Shown: positions 17,344 to 26,425 of the stretch, piece by piece
How the letters are laid out: every line of letters starts with the position of its first letter
Position numbering within the stretch: position 1 is the first letter of the stretch
Source: Arthrobacter sp. zg-Y20
GTDB lineage: Bacteria; Actinomycetota; Actinomycetes; Actinomycetales; Micrococcaceae
DNA: 64,000 nt
Direction: 5' to 3'
NCBI RefSeq assembly: GCF_030142075.1
Contig: NZ_CP126241.1
Span: forward strand, 248,001-312,000
Notes under the pieces: model-generated
The model's input: only the letters and a program-made list of their open reading frames with translations
Database searches by the model: none
What the model was told of the DNA's origin: nothing
Translations under genes and position numbers: made by a program

Positions 17344-17694
17344 TTACTGGATGTCAGGTTTCTGATCATATGCACTGAGGACGAGTACCATCACGGACGT
17401 AACCACCATCGCGAGGAGCGGTACCCAGAACGCGATCCGGCGCTTGGCGAGCATCGTGATCGTGGCGATTGTCGCCGCGAGAGCAATGAGGAAGATCAGA
17501 ACGTAGGCAGTCGTTGCCGCCCATTGCGGTATTGAACGGGTTCCGTCCATCCAGTCGGACGCGCCGAGGGCGACAATCAAGAACTGCGCGACGGCGACGA
17601 ACGGCTGCGCGACTAAGAAAACGATTGAAAAGACGCGGTCGATGATCAAGGGCTGTCTGGCATTTCGTTCATCGACCTGTGCTTTTGTATTCAC
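17344..17694 (-). CDS. Membrane protein, DUF6264-like
   Basis: A 116-residue membrane protein with three hydrophobic segments: VFSIVFLVAQPFVAVAQFLI, TAYVLIFLIALAATIATI and FWVPLLAMVVTSVMVLVLSA. It resembles small actinobacterial proteins annotated as DUF6264, of unknown function. The chosen start is the GTG at 17694, preceded by AGGACG. A longer frame to 17883 is antisense to a lost VOC gene tail and is rejected. The gene lies between poxB and the poxB fragment at 18012. Confidence 0.6.
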   Translation of the reverse strand: MNTKAQVDERNARQPLIIDRVFSIVFLVAQPFVAVAQFLIVALGASDWMDGTRSIPQWAATTAYVLIFLIALAATIATITMLAKRRIAFWVPLLAMVVTSVMVLVLSAYDQKPDIQ

Positions 17695-17847
17695 TAATCG
17701 TCCTAACGCACGCTCGAAGTAGCTGCTTCCGCCGCCGTCAACATAGTCCAGGGGCTGCCTAACGACCAAACAGGTGGCGCCAACCGCGGGCTCATGACCC
17801 GACTCAACCGCCCACACCCGGGACTGCCCCGGCTTTGCGAACACTGG

Positions 17848-17956
17848 TGAGGAGACCCTTGATGAGCTCCTCCTCAACCGCACGGAAGACCCGGACGAGC
17901 CGTTATACGTCTACGCCGATCCGGCTGGCCATCCATTCCGTATCTTCGTCGGCTGA
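17848..17956 (+). pseudogene. C-terminal remnant of a VOC/glyoxalase-like gene
   Basis: The frame ends with YVYADPAGHPFRIFVG and a TGA. This is the typical last strand of vicinal-oxygen-chelate (glyoxalase/bleomycin resistance) proteins, where the ADPAGHPF motif is conserved. The rest of the domain is absent upstream, where the frame meets unrelated sequence. Only about 35 codons survive. Confidence 0.65.
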
Positions 17957-18011
17957 AGCAAACCCGACGGACGCTAGGTCTGGCCCGAGCCAACGCGGCA
18001 GCTGCGCGCTC

Positions 18012-18053
18012 GTCACCGTCGCAGTGGAGCGGCAGGAGCTCTCCATGCCGCCG
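18012..18053 (+). pseudogene. Fragment of a poxB 3' region
   Basis: These 42 bp match 16366-16407 inside poxB with three mismatches and encode VTVAVERQELSMPP in place of VSVAVERQELSMPP. Nothing else of poxB is present. It lies directly after the VOC remnant and 48 bp before the HupE-like gene, so the segment 16525-18011 is bounded by poxB sequence on both sides. Confidence 0.7.
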
Positions 18054-18101
18054 TCACCGGGGGTTTGCTTCCCGTTCGCACACGACGGTTACTGTCGCGT
18101 C

Positions 18102-19526
18102 GTGATTGCTATTTCCCCCCGCCTCTCCCGGCCGATACTTGTCTGCCTTACCGCTGTGTTCGCTTTGCTTCTCATCGTGATGCCCGCTCAAACCGCATCC
18201 GCCCACCCCACGGGAACCACCGGCGTGCAGGTGACCGTGCGGGCAGACTCAGTCGACCTCGAGATGCAGATCCACAACGCCGGTTTCACCGCCGCAACCG
18301 GCATGGAAATCGGATCCGACCAAGCCGCGCTCGATGACATCGCTGACAACCTCCTGTCATTCATCCTCAATCGCGTGACCGTCGCCGACAGCGTGTCGGC
18401 TCTCGAGCCGACAGTCGTAAGTGAACCCGAGTTCAAGAGCATCAACGGCGAGGACGCCATTGTCACGACAGTCCGGTTTGCGAACGGTAACCGTGCGATC
18501 GAGGGAAACATCGTGCTGGATTACCGCTTCATCCTGGATGTGGTCCCCTCGCACCAGGTGTATGTGTCCCTGGTTAGCGATTGGAACAACGGCGTTCTTA
18601 CAGAGGGCGAGCCGAGCGTGGTGGGCGTCCTCGGCGGCGGGGTGACTGAGATGGTCCTCGACCGGAATGCGTCCACGCCCACGAACGGATTCGTCGCCGT
18701 GATCCGGCTGGGGATGCTCCACATTGCCGAGGGCACTGATCACCTGCTGTTTCTCACGACGCTGCTGGTGGTGGCTCCATCGGTTGCTGGACGCGGCGCG
18801 CGGGGGCTGCGGTGGAACGAGCCAATCGCAACAAAGCGGACGATCGGGCGGGCAACGCTCATCATCACCGCGTTTACCGCCGGACACCTGGTCACTCTCG
18901 CGTTGGTGTCGCTCGGACTGATTTCCTTCCCGACCAAGCCCGTTGAGGTCCTGGTGGCGGTCTCCATCATCGTGGCCGCCATCCATGCCGCCCGGCCGCT
19001 TCTGTCCCGCGGTGAGCTCCTCATAGCGGGAGGCTTCGGCCTCGTCCACGGCACCGCTTTCGCCACGACTATCCTCGAGCTGAACCTCGGGTTCAGCGAA
19101 AAACTCGTCGCCATCATCGGGTTCAACATAGGCATTGAGCTGGCACAAATCATCGCAGCAGCTTTGGTTCTGCCACTGCTGATCTGGTTGTCACACTCCC
19201 ATGCGTACGCCGGGTTCCGCCTCGTGACCGCTTCCCTGGCAGTGGTCGCCGCGATCGCTTGGATCGTTGGCATCAGCACCGGTCAGGATTCTGTCCTCCA
19301 GCCCCTGTTCGATGCCATGGCGCACTTCCCCGTACCCTTCTACCTCGGACTCGTGGCAGTGGTTGCCGCACTGTGGCTCAGAACCCGCGAGGCCACCCCA
19401 AACAAACGCTCAATCGAGCCAGAGTACGACGCCGGTCATGCGGGTGAGCACGGCGGCGACGCCGGCCCGGATCGCCTCCGCGCTACGCTCCGGGGTGAAC
19501 GAGGCCGCATCAAACTGCGTGGTTGA
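18102..19526 (+). CDS. HupE/UreJ-like membrane protein with extracellular N-terminal domain
   Basis: A 474-residue protein. A signal peptide (VCLTAVFALLLIVMPAQTASA) is followed by an extracytoplasmic beta-rich domain (about 35-185). About seven membrane segments of the HupE/UreJ_2 type follow, with the family hallmarks HIAEGTDHLLFLTTLL, FTAGHLVTLALV and GGFGLVHGTAFA, whose histidines could bind a metal. HupE/UreJ proteins are nickel or cobalt permeases, but long versions like this one are uncharacterised. The GTG at 18102 is chosen because the signal peptide starts there. The last 39 codons overlap the 3' end of the convergent lipoprotein gene, so the C terminus may be extended. Confidence 0.75.
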   Translation: MIAISPRLSRPILVCLTAVFALLLIVMPAQTASAHPTGTTGVQVTVRADSVDLEMQIHNAGFTAATGMEIGSDQAALDDIADNLLSFILNRVTVADSVSALEPTVVSEPEFKSINGEDAIVTTVRFANGNRAIEGNIVLDYRFILDVVPSHQVYVSLVSDWNNGVLTEGEPSVVGVLGGGVTEMVLDRNASTPTNGFVAVIRLGMLHIAEGTDHLLFLTTLLVVAPSVAGRGARGLRWNEPIATKRTIGRATLIITAFTAGHLVTLALVSLGLISFPTKPVEVLVAVSIIVAAIHAARPLLSRGELLIAGGFGLVHGTAFATTILELNLGFSEKLVAIIGFNIGIELAQIIAAALVLPLLIWLSHSHAYAGFRLVTASLAVVAAIAWIVGISTGQDSVLQPLFDAMAHFPVPFYLGLVAVVAALWLRTREATPNKRSIEPEYDAGHAGEHGGDAGPDRLRATLRGERGRIKLRG

Positions 19527-20063
19527 CCCGAGGCCGGAGCCGCGGAACCCCGCTCCCGTCCATTCGACAGCCGTGACGTTGGCGGTCGGCTCGGCCAGCT
19601 CAGCACCGAGCACGAGGAACGGTATATCCAGATGGTTGGGTGTCACGATGGCGAGCGGATCGATCAGGCCGTCACCGGCGGCGACAATCAGCTCGGGCTT
19701 CATATCCATCGCCTCGGTGATGCTGCGGATCGTGTCCTCGCCGGCATCCACTTGACGCAGATCCGCCGACACGGCGTCGGCCCACTCGACTACGGCTGCG
19801 GAAAGTGTTGCCGTGCGCTCCTCCTCGCCACTGGTGAGGAGGACTACGCGGTAACCGGGCGCAGGGTCGACACCCGCCCAAGAGCCGGACGCCGGCGTTA
19901 CGGTCCCCTCCGGGGACGGTAACGGTGTTGGGATGAAGCCCGCGGCGGGCAGACCCGTCGCAGTGGTCGTGGGGCGGGCGTCGTCCCAGTCGCTGGCAGC
20001 GCAGCCGGACAGGAGCAGGACAGCGACGCTCAGGGTGGTCGCGATCGCGGGGCGGTGATGCAC
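19410..20063 (-). CDS. Putative lipoprotein, BMP/substrate-binding-like
   Basis: A 217-residue lipoprotein with signal peptide and lipobox LLSGC near residue 20, then a Thr/Pro-rich linker. The body has alternating strands and helices (YRVVLLTSGEEE, PELIVAAGDGLIDPLAI, PFLVLGAEL), reminiscent of periplasmic-binding or BMP-family folds. The GTG at 20063 is chosen since GAGGA lies seven bases upstream. A longer frame from 20117 lacks support. It converges on the HupE-like gene and the two overlap by 117 bp. Ligand unknown. Confidence 0.65.
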   Translation of the reverse strand: MHHRPAIATTLSVAVLLLSGCAASDWDDARPTTTATGLPAAGFIPTPLPSPEGTVTPASGSWAGVDPAPGYRVVLLTSGEEERTATLSAAVVEWADAVSADLRQVDAGEDTIRSITEAMDMKPELIVAAGDGLIDPLAIVTPNHLDIPFLVLGAELAEPTANVTAVEWTGAGFRGSGLGSTTQFDAASFTPERSAEAIRAGVAAVLTRMTGVVLWLD

Positions 20064-20117
20064 GGAAATATCCTCATCGGTTGGACAGCGGCGAGCGATT
20101 CCAGAGTGCATCTGCAA

Positions 20118-20367
20118 ATGCGCTGGAGCCGACTCGCCACGGACAAGTTACCGGGCTGTTCACCGGATGGGCTCCTCATGTTCGCCTGGGCTGGTGACGC
20201 CATGCATGGAAACCGCCGGCCGCCAGATGTTTCCGTTTGCGATGCGGCGGGACCGCCGATTGTTCACCTGTCGTCAATCTGCCGCCTAGATCCTTGGGGC
20301 GGACGCGGCCGCGAGAGCGCGTCCGGTTCCCCCATCACCGCACCTCCATGAGAGAAACGGAATACAC
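20118..20367. other. Upstream region of the phosphoesterase gene
   Basis: A 250-bp intergenic region between a minus-strand lipoprotein gene and the plus-strand phosphoesterase gene, so it must hold two promoters. No recognisable promoter boxes or strong inverted repeats were found. Confidence 0.3.
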
Positions 20368-22338
20368 ATGTTCCTGGTAGCACCCCCTCGGCCCGCGGGC
20401 CGCGCGGCACGGTGGCTGTCGACTGTGGCCCTCACGGCGGCACTGGCCGCCGGTAGCGTTATCGCCGTCGCACCGTCTGCAGCCCACGCCGCTGACCCTG
20501 TGTCCTACACCGGCATTGTGCTCGGCGTCGGTTCCGATGAGACCCAGCGCACGCTCGCCTGGTACACCAGCTCCGACAGCGCGCAGGTTGTGCAGGTTGC
20601 ACCGACAGCCTCGCTGGTGAACGGAGAATTCGGCCCGTCCGTGACCACGTTCTCAGCAACCGGCGCCGCCAACATCGCCACCAGCGGCGGGTATAACCGC
20701 CATGCGGTCGTCTCGGGCCTGCAGGAGAACACGCAGTACTCGTACCGTGTCGGTTCTGCTGGAAACTGGTCGACCACCTACTCCTTCAAGACCCAGTCAT
20801 TTGAAGGGGACTTCGATTTCCTGTTCTTCGGGGATCCGCAGATCGGCGCCTCCGGGAACACCGCACAGGACGGGGCGGGCTGGGCTGACACCCTCAACGT
20901 CGCCCTCAATGCCAACCCGAACGCCGAGCTCCTCGTCTCAGGCGGCGACCAGGTCGAAGCGGCGAACACCGAGTCGCAGTGGGACGCTTTCCTTGCCCCC
21001 GACCAGCTGCGGCAGTACCCGTGGGCGGCAACTATCGGTAACCACGACGTGGGCGGCAAGGCATACGAGCAGCACTTCCACACCCCCAACACCGATTACT
21101 CGGATGCGTACTACGCCAAGGCTGCCCAGAAGTCGACCACCTCGGGCGGTGACTACTGGTACATCTACAAGGATGTGCTGTTTATCGATCTGAACAGCAA
21201 CAGCTACGACTCCGCTACCGGTGGCGGCGACCAGGCTCACGTGCAGTACGTCACGGATGTGGTGAACGCGCACGGTGCGGACGCCAAGTACAAGGTGCTC
21301 ACCTACCACCATTCGATCTACTCGGCAGCGGCGCACGCCAAGGACAAGGACGCCAAGGTGCGCCGTGTCGATTTCCCCACCGTATTCTCGGACCTGGGCG
21401 TCGATCTCGTGCTGCAGGGTCACGATCATGTGTACACGCGCAGCTATGAAATCAACGATGGTGCGAAGGCGAACGCGGACGAGGTGCCCGGCCAGAACGA
21501 GGTTTTCGTTGGCGAGGGCGGCGTGATCTATATGACCGCGAACTCGGCATCGGGGTCGAAGTACTACGACATCTCGGCGCCTGACGCAACCGGCACCAGC
21601 GGTGCCGGCAACGGAGGGGACCCGCTGAACCCGGCTAACTACTGGTACAACTCGGTGCAGAACCAGGAGCATGTACGCAGCTATGTGAAGGTCCAGGTGA
21701 AGGCGGACGAGCTCGTCGTCGAAGGCATCCGCAGCGGAACCTGCGACTCGACGGTCGAAGGCGGGCAGTCGTCCTGGTGCGGTACCGCCGGATCCTCAAC
21801 GGCGGTGGATGGTGTTGGAAGTGTCATCGACAGCGTCACCATCCACCCCTTCCACGGCAATTCCGAGGAGATTCAGGTGACTGTTCCTACGGCCGCGCCG
21901 GGTGAATTCGGGTGGACGATTGACGGACAGAACGGTCTTGTGGACCTCGGCACCGCACAGGAATCCAAAGGTTCCCTCGTGGCCAACGGGGAGATTAACC
22001 CGATCAACGTCTCCGACAGCCGTTCTTCGCATGCACCCTGGTCGCTGACGGCCGTGGTGAGCGACTTCTCCGACGGTGGCAAGACCTTCTCCGGCAGCTA
22101 CCTGGGCTGGACCCCGAAGGTGCTCATCCCCGGTGCCGGTGCCGTCGCGGGCGCCCCCGTCGCTTCCGGATACTTCGGCGGTAGCGGACTGTCGGTTAGC
22201 CGGGCGCTCGGTTCCGCCGCGAACGGCCACGAGAAGGGTTCGGCGCTCCTCGGTGCCGGTCTCGACCTGAAGCTGCCAGCCGGCACGGAAAAGGGAAGCT
22301 ACCGCGCAACCCTGACGGTCACCGCGCTCGCGGGCTGA
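20368..22338 (+). CDS. Secreted metallophosphoesterase (purple acid phosphatase-like)
   Basis: A 656-residue exported phosphatase. The signal peptide ends near residue 41 (APSAAHA). A fibronectin-type/purple acid phosphatase N-terminal domain (about 45-145) precedes the calcineurin-like domain. Metal-binding motifs are in order: FFGDPQIG, SGGDQVEA, TIGNHDVGG, LTYHHSIYS and LVLQGHDHVYTR. The conserved Asp, Asn and His ligands are all present. The last 170 residues form a beta-rich domain of unknown role. It probably releases phosphate from organic esters outside the cell. The gene starts at ATG after AGAAACGG and ends at a good hairpin. Confidence 0.88.
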   Translation: MFLVAPPRPAGRAARWLSTVALTAALAAGSVIAVAPSAAHAADPVSYTGIVLGVGSDETQRTLAWYTSSDSAQVVQVAPTASLVNGEFGPSVTTFSATGAANIATSGGYNRHAVVSGLQENTQYSYRVGSAGNWSTTYSFKTQSFEGDFDFLFFGDPQIGASGNTAQDGAGWADTLNVALNANPNAELLVSGGDQVEAANTESQWDAFLAPDQLRQYPWAATIGNHDVGGKAYEQHFHTPNTDYSDAYYAKAAQKSTTSGGDYWYIYKDVLFIDLNSNSYDSATGGGDQAHVQYVTDVVNAHGADAKYKVLTYHHSIYSAAAHAKDKDAKVRRVDFPTVFSDLGVDLVLQGHDHVYTRSYEINDGAKANADEVPGQNEVFVGEGGVIYMTANSASGSKYYDISAPDATGTSGAGNGGDPLNPANYWYNSVQNQEHVRSYVKVQVKADELVVEGIRSGTCDSTVEGGQSSWCGTAGSSTAVDGVGSVIDSVTIHPFHGNSEEIQVTVPTAAPGEFGWTIDGQNGLVDLGTAQESKGSLVANGEINPINVSDSRSSHAPWSLTAVVSDFSDGGKTFSGSYLGWTPKVLIPGAGAVAGAPVASGYFGGSGLSVSRALGSAANGHEKGSALLGAGLDLKLPAGTEKGSYRATLTVTALAG

Positions 22339-22354
22339 CAACAACATGTCCTCA

Positions 22355-22390
22355 GATCCGTGGGGGAGGGCTGCCCCACTCCCACGGATC
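22355..22390 (+). terminator. Hairpin terminator after the phosphoesterase gene
   Basis: GATCCGTGGG pairs perfectly with CCCACGGATC, with a GC-rich loop. It lies 17 bp past the stop codon. The sequence after it is GC-rich with a short T run (GTTT), so efficiency may be moderate. Confidence 0.65.
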
Positions 22391-22423
22391 GCCCCCGTTT
22401 CCGCCCTTCCCGAAAGATCTCAC

Positions 22424-23542
22424 GTGAACGCTTCCCTCGTATACCGGCGCCCGCGCCGCCGGGCGCTCCGGGTCGCCGCCCTCGCGGCCCTTGCTCTCCT
22501 TCTCCCCGCTTTCCCCGCCCATGCCGAGGGCCCCGACGACGTGACATGGACCGTCCGCACTGCGTCCAACGACCTCGGTGCCGACCGCACAACTTTCACC
22601 TACACAGTCGATCCGGGCGGTTCGCTGACGGACGCTATGGTCATCACCAACCGCGGCGACGAACCGGTGGCTCTCTCCGTGTACGCGGCCGACGGTTTCA
22701 CCTCCGACGACGGGGAGCTCTCGCTACTCGTCGCAGGCGAGACTTCGCAGGCGGTCGGAACCTGGATCACTGCCGAAACGAAGACTGTCACCATCGGCCC
22801 TGACACGGTCACCACTATCCCGTTCACCGTGGACATCCCTGCCAACGCCACCCCCGGGGACTACGTCGGAGGGCTGGTGACCTCACTCACCGTCCCGGAC
22901 GCGCCTTCCGGCGTCAGCGTCGACCGACGGCTGGGCATACGCGTCAACCTGCGCGTCGGCGGCGATTTGGCGCCCTCACTCGCCGTCGAGGACCCGTCCG
23001 TGTCCTGGAACGGCGGCTGGAACCCCTTCGCGGGCGGCGACGCCGCCATGACGTACACGCTGCATAACACCGGTAATGCGGCGCTGTCCGTACAGCCCGC
23101 CGACGTGGTGAGTGGGCCGTTCGGCTGGTTCCCGGTGGACGCCGCCGAGGGCGAGGAGGTGCCCGAGCTACTACCCGGGGAGAGCTGGACACGGACGGTG
23201 ACCGTGGACGGCATATTGCCATTGTTCGTCCTGCTGGCGAGCACGACCGTGACCCCGGTGATGACCGATGCATCCGGTTCCACCACGCCGCTCGCCGAGG
23301 TATCGGGAACCGCTGTCGGCGCGGCGATCCCGTGGGCCGCGATGGTGATCATCCTGCTGCTGGCGGCCGCGACGTATCTGTACATCCGCCGTCGTAGGCA
23401 CCGTATCGCCGCTGAGAAGGAACGCGAGGATGAACGGGTCAACGCGGCGGTCGCGCAAGCCCTCGCGGGCGACCCCGTCCATGCTGCGGCATCGAACGCC
23501 CTCGAGGACGCACCCGTCAAGGCGACCCGTCTGCCCGGCTGA
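22424..23542 (+). CDS. Surface-anchored DUF916/WxL-interacting-like protein
   Basis: A 372-residue protein. An Arg-rich N-region and signal peptide (VAALAALALLLPAFPAHA) lead to an extracellular two-domain beta-sandwich (about 40-290) resembling DUF916. A single membrane helix (AAMVIILLLAAATYLYI, about 300-320) and a basic cytoplasmic tail follow. DUF916 proteins in Gram-positives associate with cell-wall WxL proteins; here no WxL partner is visible. The GTG at 22424 gives a normal signal peptide. It follows the phosphoesterase gene but is separated by a terminator. Confidence 0.7.
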   Translation: MNASLVYRRPRRRALRVAALAALALLLPAFPAHAEGPDDVTWTVRTASNDLGADRTTFTYTVDPGGSLTDAMVITNRGDEPVALSVYAADGFTSDDGELSLLVAGETSQAVGTWITAETKTVTIGPDTVTTIPFTVDIPANATPGDYVGGLVTSLTVPDAPSGVSVDRRLGIRVNLRVGGDLAPSLAVEDPSVSWNGGWNPFAGGDAAMTYTLHNTGNAALSVQPADVVSGPFGWFPVDAAEGEEVPELLPGESWTRTVTVDGILPLFVLLASTTVTPVMTDASGSTTPLAEVSGTAVGAAIPWAAMVIILLLAAATYLYIRRRRHRIAAEKEREDERVNAAVAQALAGDPVHAAASNALEDAPVKATRLPG

Positions 23543-23562
23543 GGCATCAGGGCCGGGCTGCC

Positions 23563-23610
23563 GACTTATACGCCTACGCCGCCAACGATCCCGTCAACAA
23601 CAGTGACTCC
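23563..23610 (+). pseudogene. Remnant of an RHS-repeat core gene
   Basis: The translation LYAYAANDPVNNSDS matches the conserved RHS-associated core end (usually NLYAYxxNDPVNxxDPxG). No RHS repeats are found upstream; the preceding gene is unrelated. This is a fragment of about 16 codons left from a polymorphic toxin gene. It lies between the DUF916-like gene and the response regulator gene. Confidence 0.5.
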
Positions 23611-23635
23611 TTGGCCTTCTCGCAGCGTCATCCGC

Positions 23636-24295
23636 TTAGGAAACCAGGCCGTGCCGGTAGGCGTACACCACGGCTTGGACCCGGTCGCGGAGGCCGAGCT
23701 TGGCGAGGATCCGAGAGACAAAGGTCTTCACTGTTTCCGAGCTGATCACCAGTGCTGCGGCGATCTCGGCATTGGACAGTCCGGCGGCGATGAGTTGCAG
23801 CACTTCGCGCTCGCGCGGCGTGAGGCCGGAATCGGCGGTTGCGCTGCCCACCGGCCGGATACGTTCGGCATAGCGGCCCACGAGCTGCCGTGTCACCTCC
23901 GGTGCCAGCAGGGCGGCCCCCGAAGCTACGGTGCGGATACCGCTGAGCAGCTGTGCCGGCGGCGCGTCTTTGAGCAGGAAGCCGCTGGCCCCGGCGCGCA
24001 GCGCCTCATAGACATACTCATCCAGGTTGAAGGTGGTCACCACCAGCACCTTGACGGGGATGGAAACGCCGGCGCCGGCGAGTGCGCGGGTGGCCTCGAT
24101 GCCGTCCAGCTGCGGCATCCGGATGTCCATCACGACGACGTCGGGCAGCAGCTGCCGGGCCAGTTCGACGGCGGCCCGTCCGTCACCGCACTCGCCCACC
24201 ACTTCCATATCCGGCTGCGCGCCGATGATCGTGGCGAATCCGGTCCGGATCAGCGGCTGGTCGTCGCACACCAGGACCCTGGTCGGCAGGCTCAT
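23636..24295 (-). CDS. NarL/LuxR-family response regulator
   Basis: A 219-residue response regulator. The receiver domain has acidic residues D10-D11 (VCDDQ) and phosphoacceptor Asp in VVVMDIRMP (about 56). The LuxR helix-turn-helix (LTPREREVLQLIAAGLSNAE) is at about 152-172. It is the last gene of an operon with a CAAX-type membrane protease and a histidine kinase, joined by ATGA. It should control transcription in response to the signal sensed by that kinase. Direct targets cannot be seen; no binding motif is obvious. Confidence 0.92.
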   Translation of the reverse strand: MSLPTRVLVCDDQPLIRTGFATIIGAQPDMEVVGECGDGRAAVELARQLLPDVVVMDIRMPQLDGIEATRALAGAGVSIPVKVLVVTTFNLDEYVYEALRAGASGFLLKDAPPAQLLSGIRTVASGAALLAPEVTRQLVGRYAERIRPVGSATADSGLTPREREVLQLIAAGLSNAEIAAALVISSETVKTFVSRILAKLGLRDRVQAVVYAYRHGLVS

Positions 24296-25452
24296 GCCGG
24301 GCCTTCCGTCGGCACGCGGGCAGACACCGTAAAGCTGCCGTCCTCCTGCCGTCCGGCGCTGAAATCGCCGCTCACTGCCGCCAGCCGTTCGCGAAGCCCG
24401 GTCAGACCGCGGCCGCTGCCGGCAGGCAACTGGGCGGTGTCAGGAAACGGTGGCGCCGCGGCGTCCGAATGAATCAAAACTGTGGTCTCCGTTGGTTTGT
24501 AGCAGATGCTGACAGCGGTACGGCTGCCGGCTGCATGCTTCCGCGCGTTGGTCAGCGCTTCCTGCACCACCCGGTACAGGGCCAGTTGGGCTCCGTCATC
24601 CATGTCCCCGGGCGGCCCGCCCTCCTCGGCAAAGTCGACCTGCAGGCCGGTGCGGCGCGCGTGCTCCACAAGGCTGCGCAGTTCGGCGGTGCCCGGGGTG
24701 CGGCCGGGCTCCTTATGGCCGGGATTAAGCACGTCCAGCACCTGCCGCAGATCCGAGACCGCCCGCCGTCCGGTGCCTGCGATGGTTTCCAAAGCGCCGT
24801 CGAGCCGGTCGGGAGACCCGCTGAGGTAGCGTGCCGCTTCCGCCTGCACCACCATGGCGGTGACGTGGTGGGTGACGACGTCGTGCAGTTCCCGCGCCAT
24901 CCGGGTGCGTTCCGCGGAGCGCGTGTCCTCGGCGATGCGGTCAAGGCGGTCCTGCTCAGCGATCCGTCCGGCCCGCTGCCATGCCCCGACGCCGACGGCG
25001 AAGGCCATGGCCACGTAGAACGTCACGAACTCGCTGAGGGGCTCGGGGGTTTCCAGCCGGTACATGCCGGCAACCAGGACGGTGTACCCGACGGTGAAAA
25101 CCGCTACGGCAAGCCTGCGGTGCCGCTCAAGATAGGAGCCGGCGCTCAGCAGGGCCACCACCAGGCCGGTGCCGGCGAAGGTGTGAAAGCCGTTGAGCTG
25201 GTCCAGGGCGAACCCCGCTGAAACCAGGGACAGGCAGAGAGCCGGCCACCGACGGCGGACGGCAAGAGGAAGGGATTGCAGAGCCACTGCGGTTAGGGCC
25301 GGGCCGGAAAAGGGGCGGTCAGGCAGCCCGCCGAGCACTGTTCCGTATCCGTGGGTCACCGGCAGAAGGGCCAGGACAAACAGTGCCGCCGCAAGCGGTA
25401 GATCCCGCACGACGACGTCGAGCCGGCGCCATCTATCGGTGATCGTAGTCAC
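24292..25452 (-). CDS. Sensor histidine kinase (HisKA_3/NarX type)
   Basis: A 386-residue kinase. The N-terminal half has about six hydrophobic segments and no large extracellular loop, so it is an intramembrane-sensing type. The dimerisation domain contains the phosphoacceptor His in ARELHDVVTHHVTAM (about 192). The ATPase domain includes VQEALTNARKHA and a C-terminal GxG (GSGRGLTGLRERL). It starts with GTG overlapping the CAAX protease stop and overlaps the response regulator start. It partners the NarL-type regulator. Confidence 0.92.
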   Translation of the reverse strand: MTTITDRWRRLDVVVRDLPLAAALFVLALLPVTHGYGTVLGGLPDRPFSGPALTAVALQSLPLAVRRRWPALCLSLVSAGFALDQLNGFHTFAGTGLVVALLSAGSYLERHRRLAVAVFTVGYTVLVAGMYRLETPEPLSEFVTFYVAMAFAVGVGAWQRAGRIAEQDRLDRIAEDTRSAERTRMARELHDVVTHHVTAMVVQAEAARYLSGSPDRLDGALETIAGTGRRAVSDLRQVLDVLNPGHKEPGRTPGTAELRSLVEHARRTGLQVDFAEEGGPPGDMDDGAQLALYRVVQEALTNARKHAAGSRTAVSICYKPTETTVLIHSDAAAPPFPDTAQLPAGSGRGLTGLRERLAAVSGDFSAGRQEDGSFTVSARVPTEGPA

Positions 25453-26279
25453 TGCGCCACTTTAGCCCGTGCGGTGCCGCGGGCCGCACGGAATGACACA
25501 ATGTTGCCGCGCCGTGCCGCCAGGTGCAGGAAGGCCAGGGTGGCCAGCCCGCAGAACAGGACTGCGAAGATACTGCCTTCCGGTCCAAAATCACCCCCGG
25601 TGAGCAGCGTCGGGCCGGACGTGGCGGCGTCCAGAAGCCCCTGCGGAGTGTTGTTGCCGGACACTTCCGTGCTGAACAGGGCCGAGGCGGCGGCATTCCA
25701 GCCAAAGTGCAGTCCGATCGGAAGCCAGAGGCTGCGGGTGGCGATGTACGCCGCAGTGAGCATCCCGCCGGCTTCTACGGCAATCGCGACGGCGCCCCAG
25801 AGGGATGCATGGGGATTCAGCAGGTGCACCAAGCCAAACAATGATCCCGTCAGGACCAGCGCGCACCAGGTACCGGTTGCGACCTCCACCCATCTGAACA
25901 GCACACCGCGGAAGATCAATTCTTCGGTGACGGCTGCAGCGCACATAAGACCGATCAGCCCGACTGCTCCGGCTGCGGAGCCGAGCCCCGTGATCTGGTA
26001 GCCGCCGAAGGCTGCGATGATTCCAATGGCGGCGGCAAAGAGTACGACGCCGGCCACGGTGCCGCGGCCGGCCGCCCGCGCGGCGCCCGGCCACGCCAGT
26101 TCCGCCACAGAGCGCCGCTCTGTTACCCGCACTATCCGGCGGTACGCCAAGACAGCGAGTACGGCGACTGCCACGCCAACGGCCAGAGCGGGCCAGGGGC
26201 TTCCGTCCACCGCCTGAAGGGCAAGGTTGCCAAGGACAGCGACCGCTGTCACGGCAAGCAGCTGCAGTACAAATTTCAT
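25449..26279 (-). CDS. CPBP-family intramembrane metalloprotease
   Basis: A 276-residue membrane protein of the CPBP (CAAX protease and bacteriocin-processing) family. The hallmark motifs are EELIFRGVLF near residue 125, FGLVHLLNP near 162 and the late LHFGWNAA near 205, giving the two Glu and His residues of the active site. About eight transmembrane segments are seen. The ATG has an ideal GGAGG site five bases upstream. First gene of an operon with a histidine kinase and response regulator, suggesting signal sensing or processing at the membrane. CPBP proteins are also associated with bacteriocin immunity. Confidence 0.88.
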   Translation of the reverse strand: MKFVLQLLAVTAVAVLGNLALQAVDGSPWPALAVGVAVAVLAVLAYRRIVRVTERRSVAELAWPGAARAAGRGTVAGVVLFAAAIGIIAAFGGYQITGLGSAAGAVGLIGLMCAAAVTEELIFRGVLFRWVEVATGTWCALVLTGSLFGLVHLLNPHASLWGAVAIAVEAGGMLTAAYIATRSLWLPIGLHFGWNAAASALFSTEVSGNNTPQGLLDAATSGPTLLTGGDFGPEGSIFAVLFCGLATLAFLHLAARRGNIVSFRAARGTARAKVAQ

Positions 26280-26425
26280 GTGGTCCTCCGAAAGTGAGGC
26301 CGTCGGCAACCTGCCGCGACACCACTTCACGCTACGGAGCTCCGGTCTCGGAATCGTCACCCTGGAGTGGACACTTGCGAGTAGCTCGCACGGGGGACGA
26401 ACCAGAGGAGTCCCGGGCGCATTAC

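Noticed and set aside
17344-17883. Long start for the DUF6264-like protein
   Set aside because: The extra N-terminal 63 residues are antisense to the VOC remnant and lack a ribosome binding site; GTG 17694 has one.
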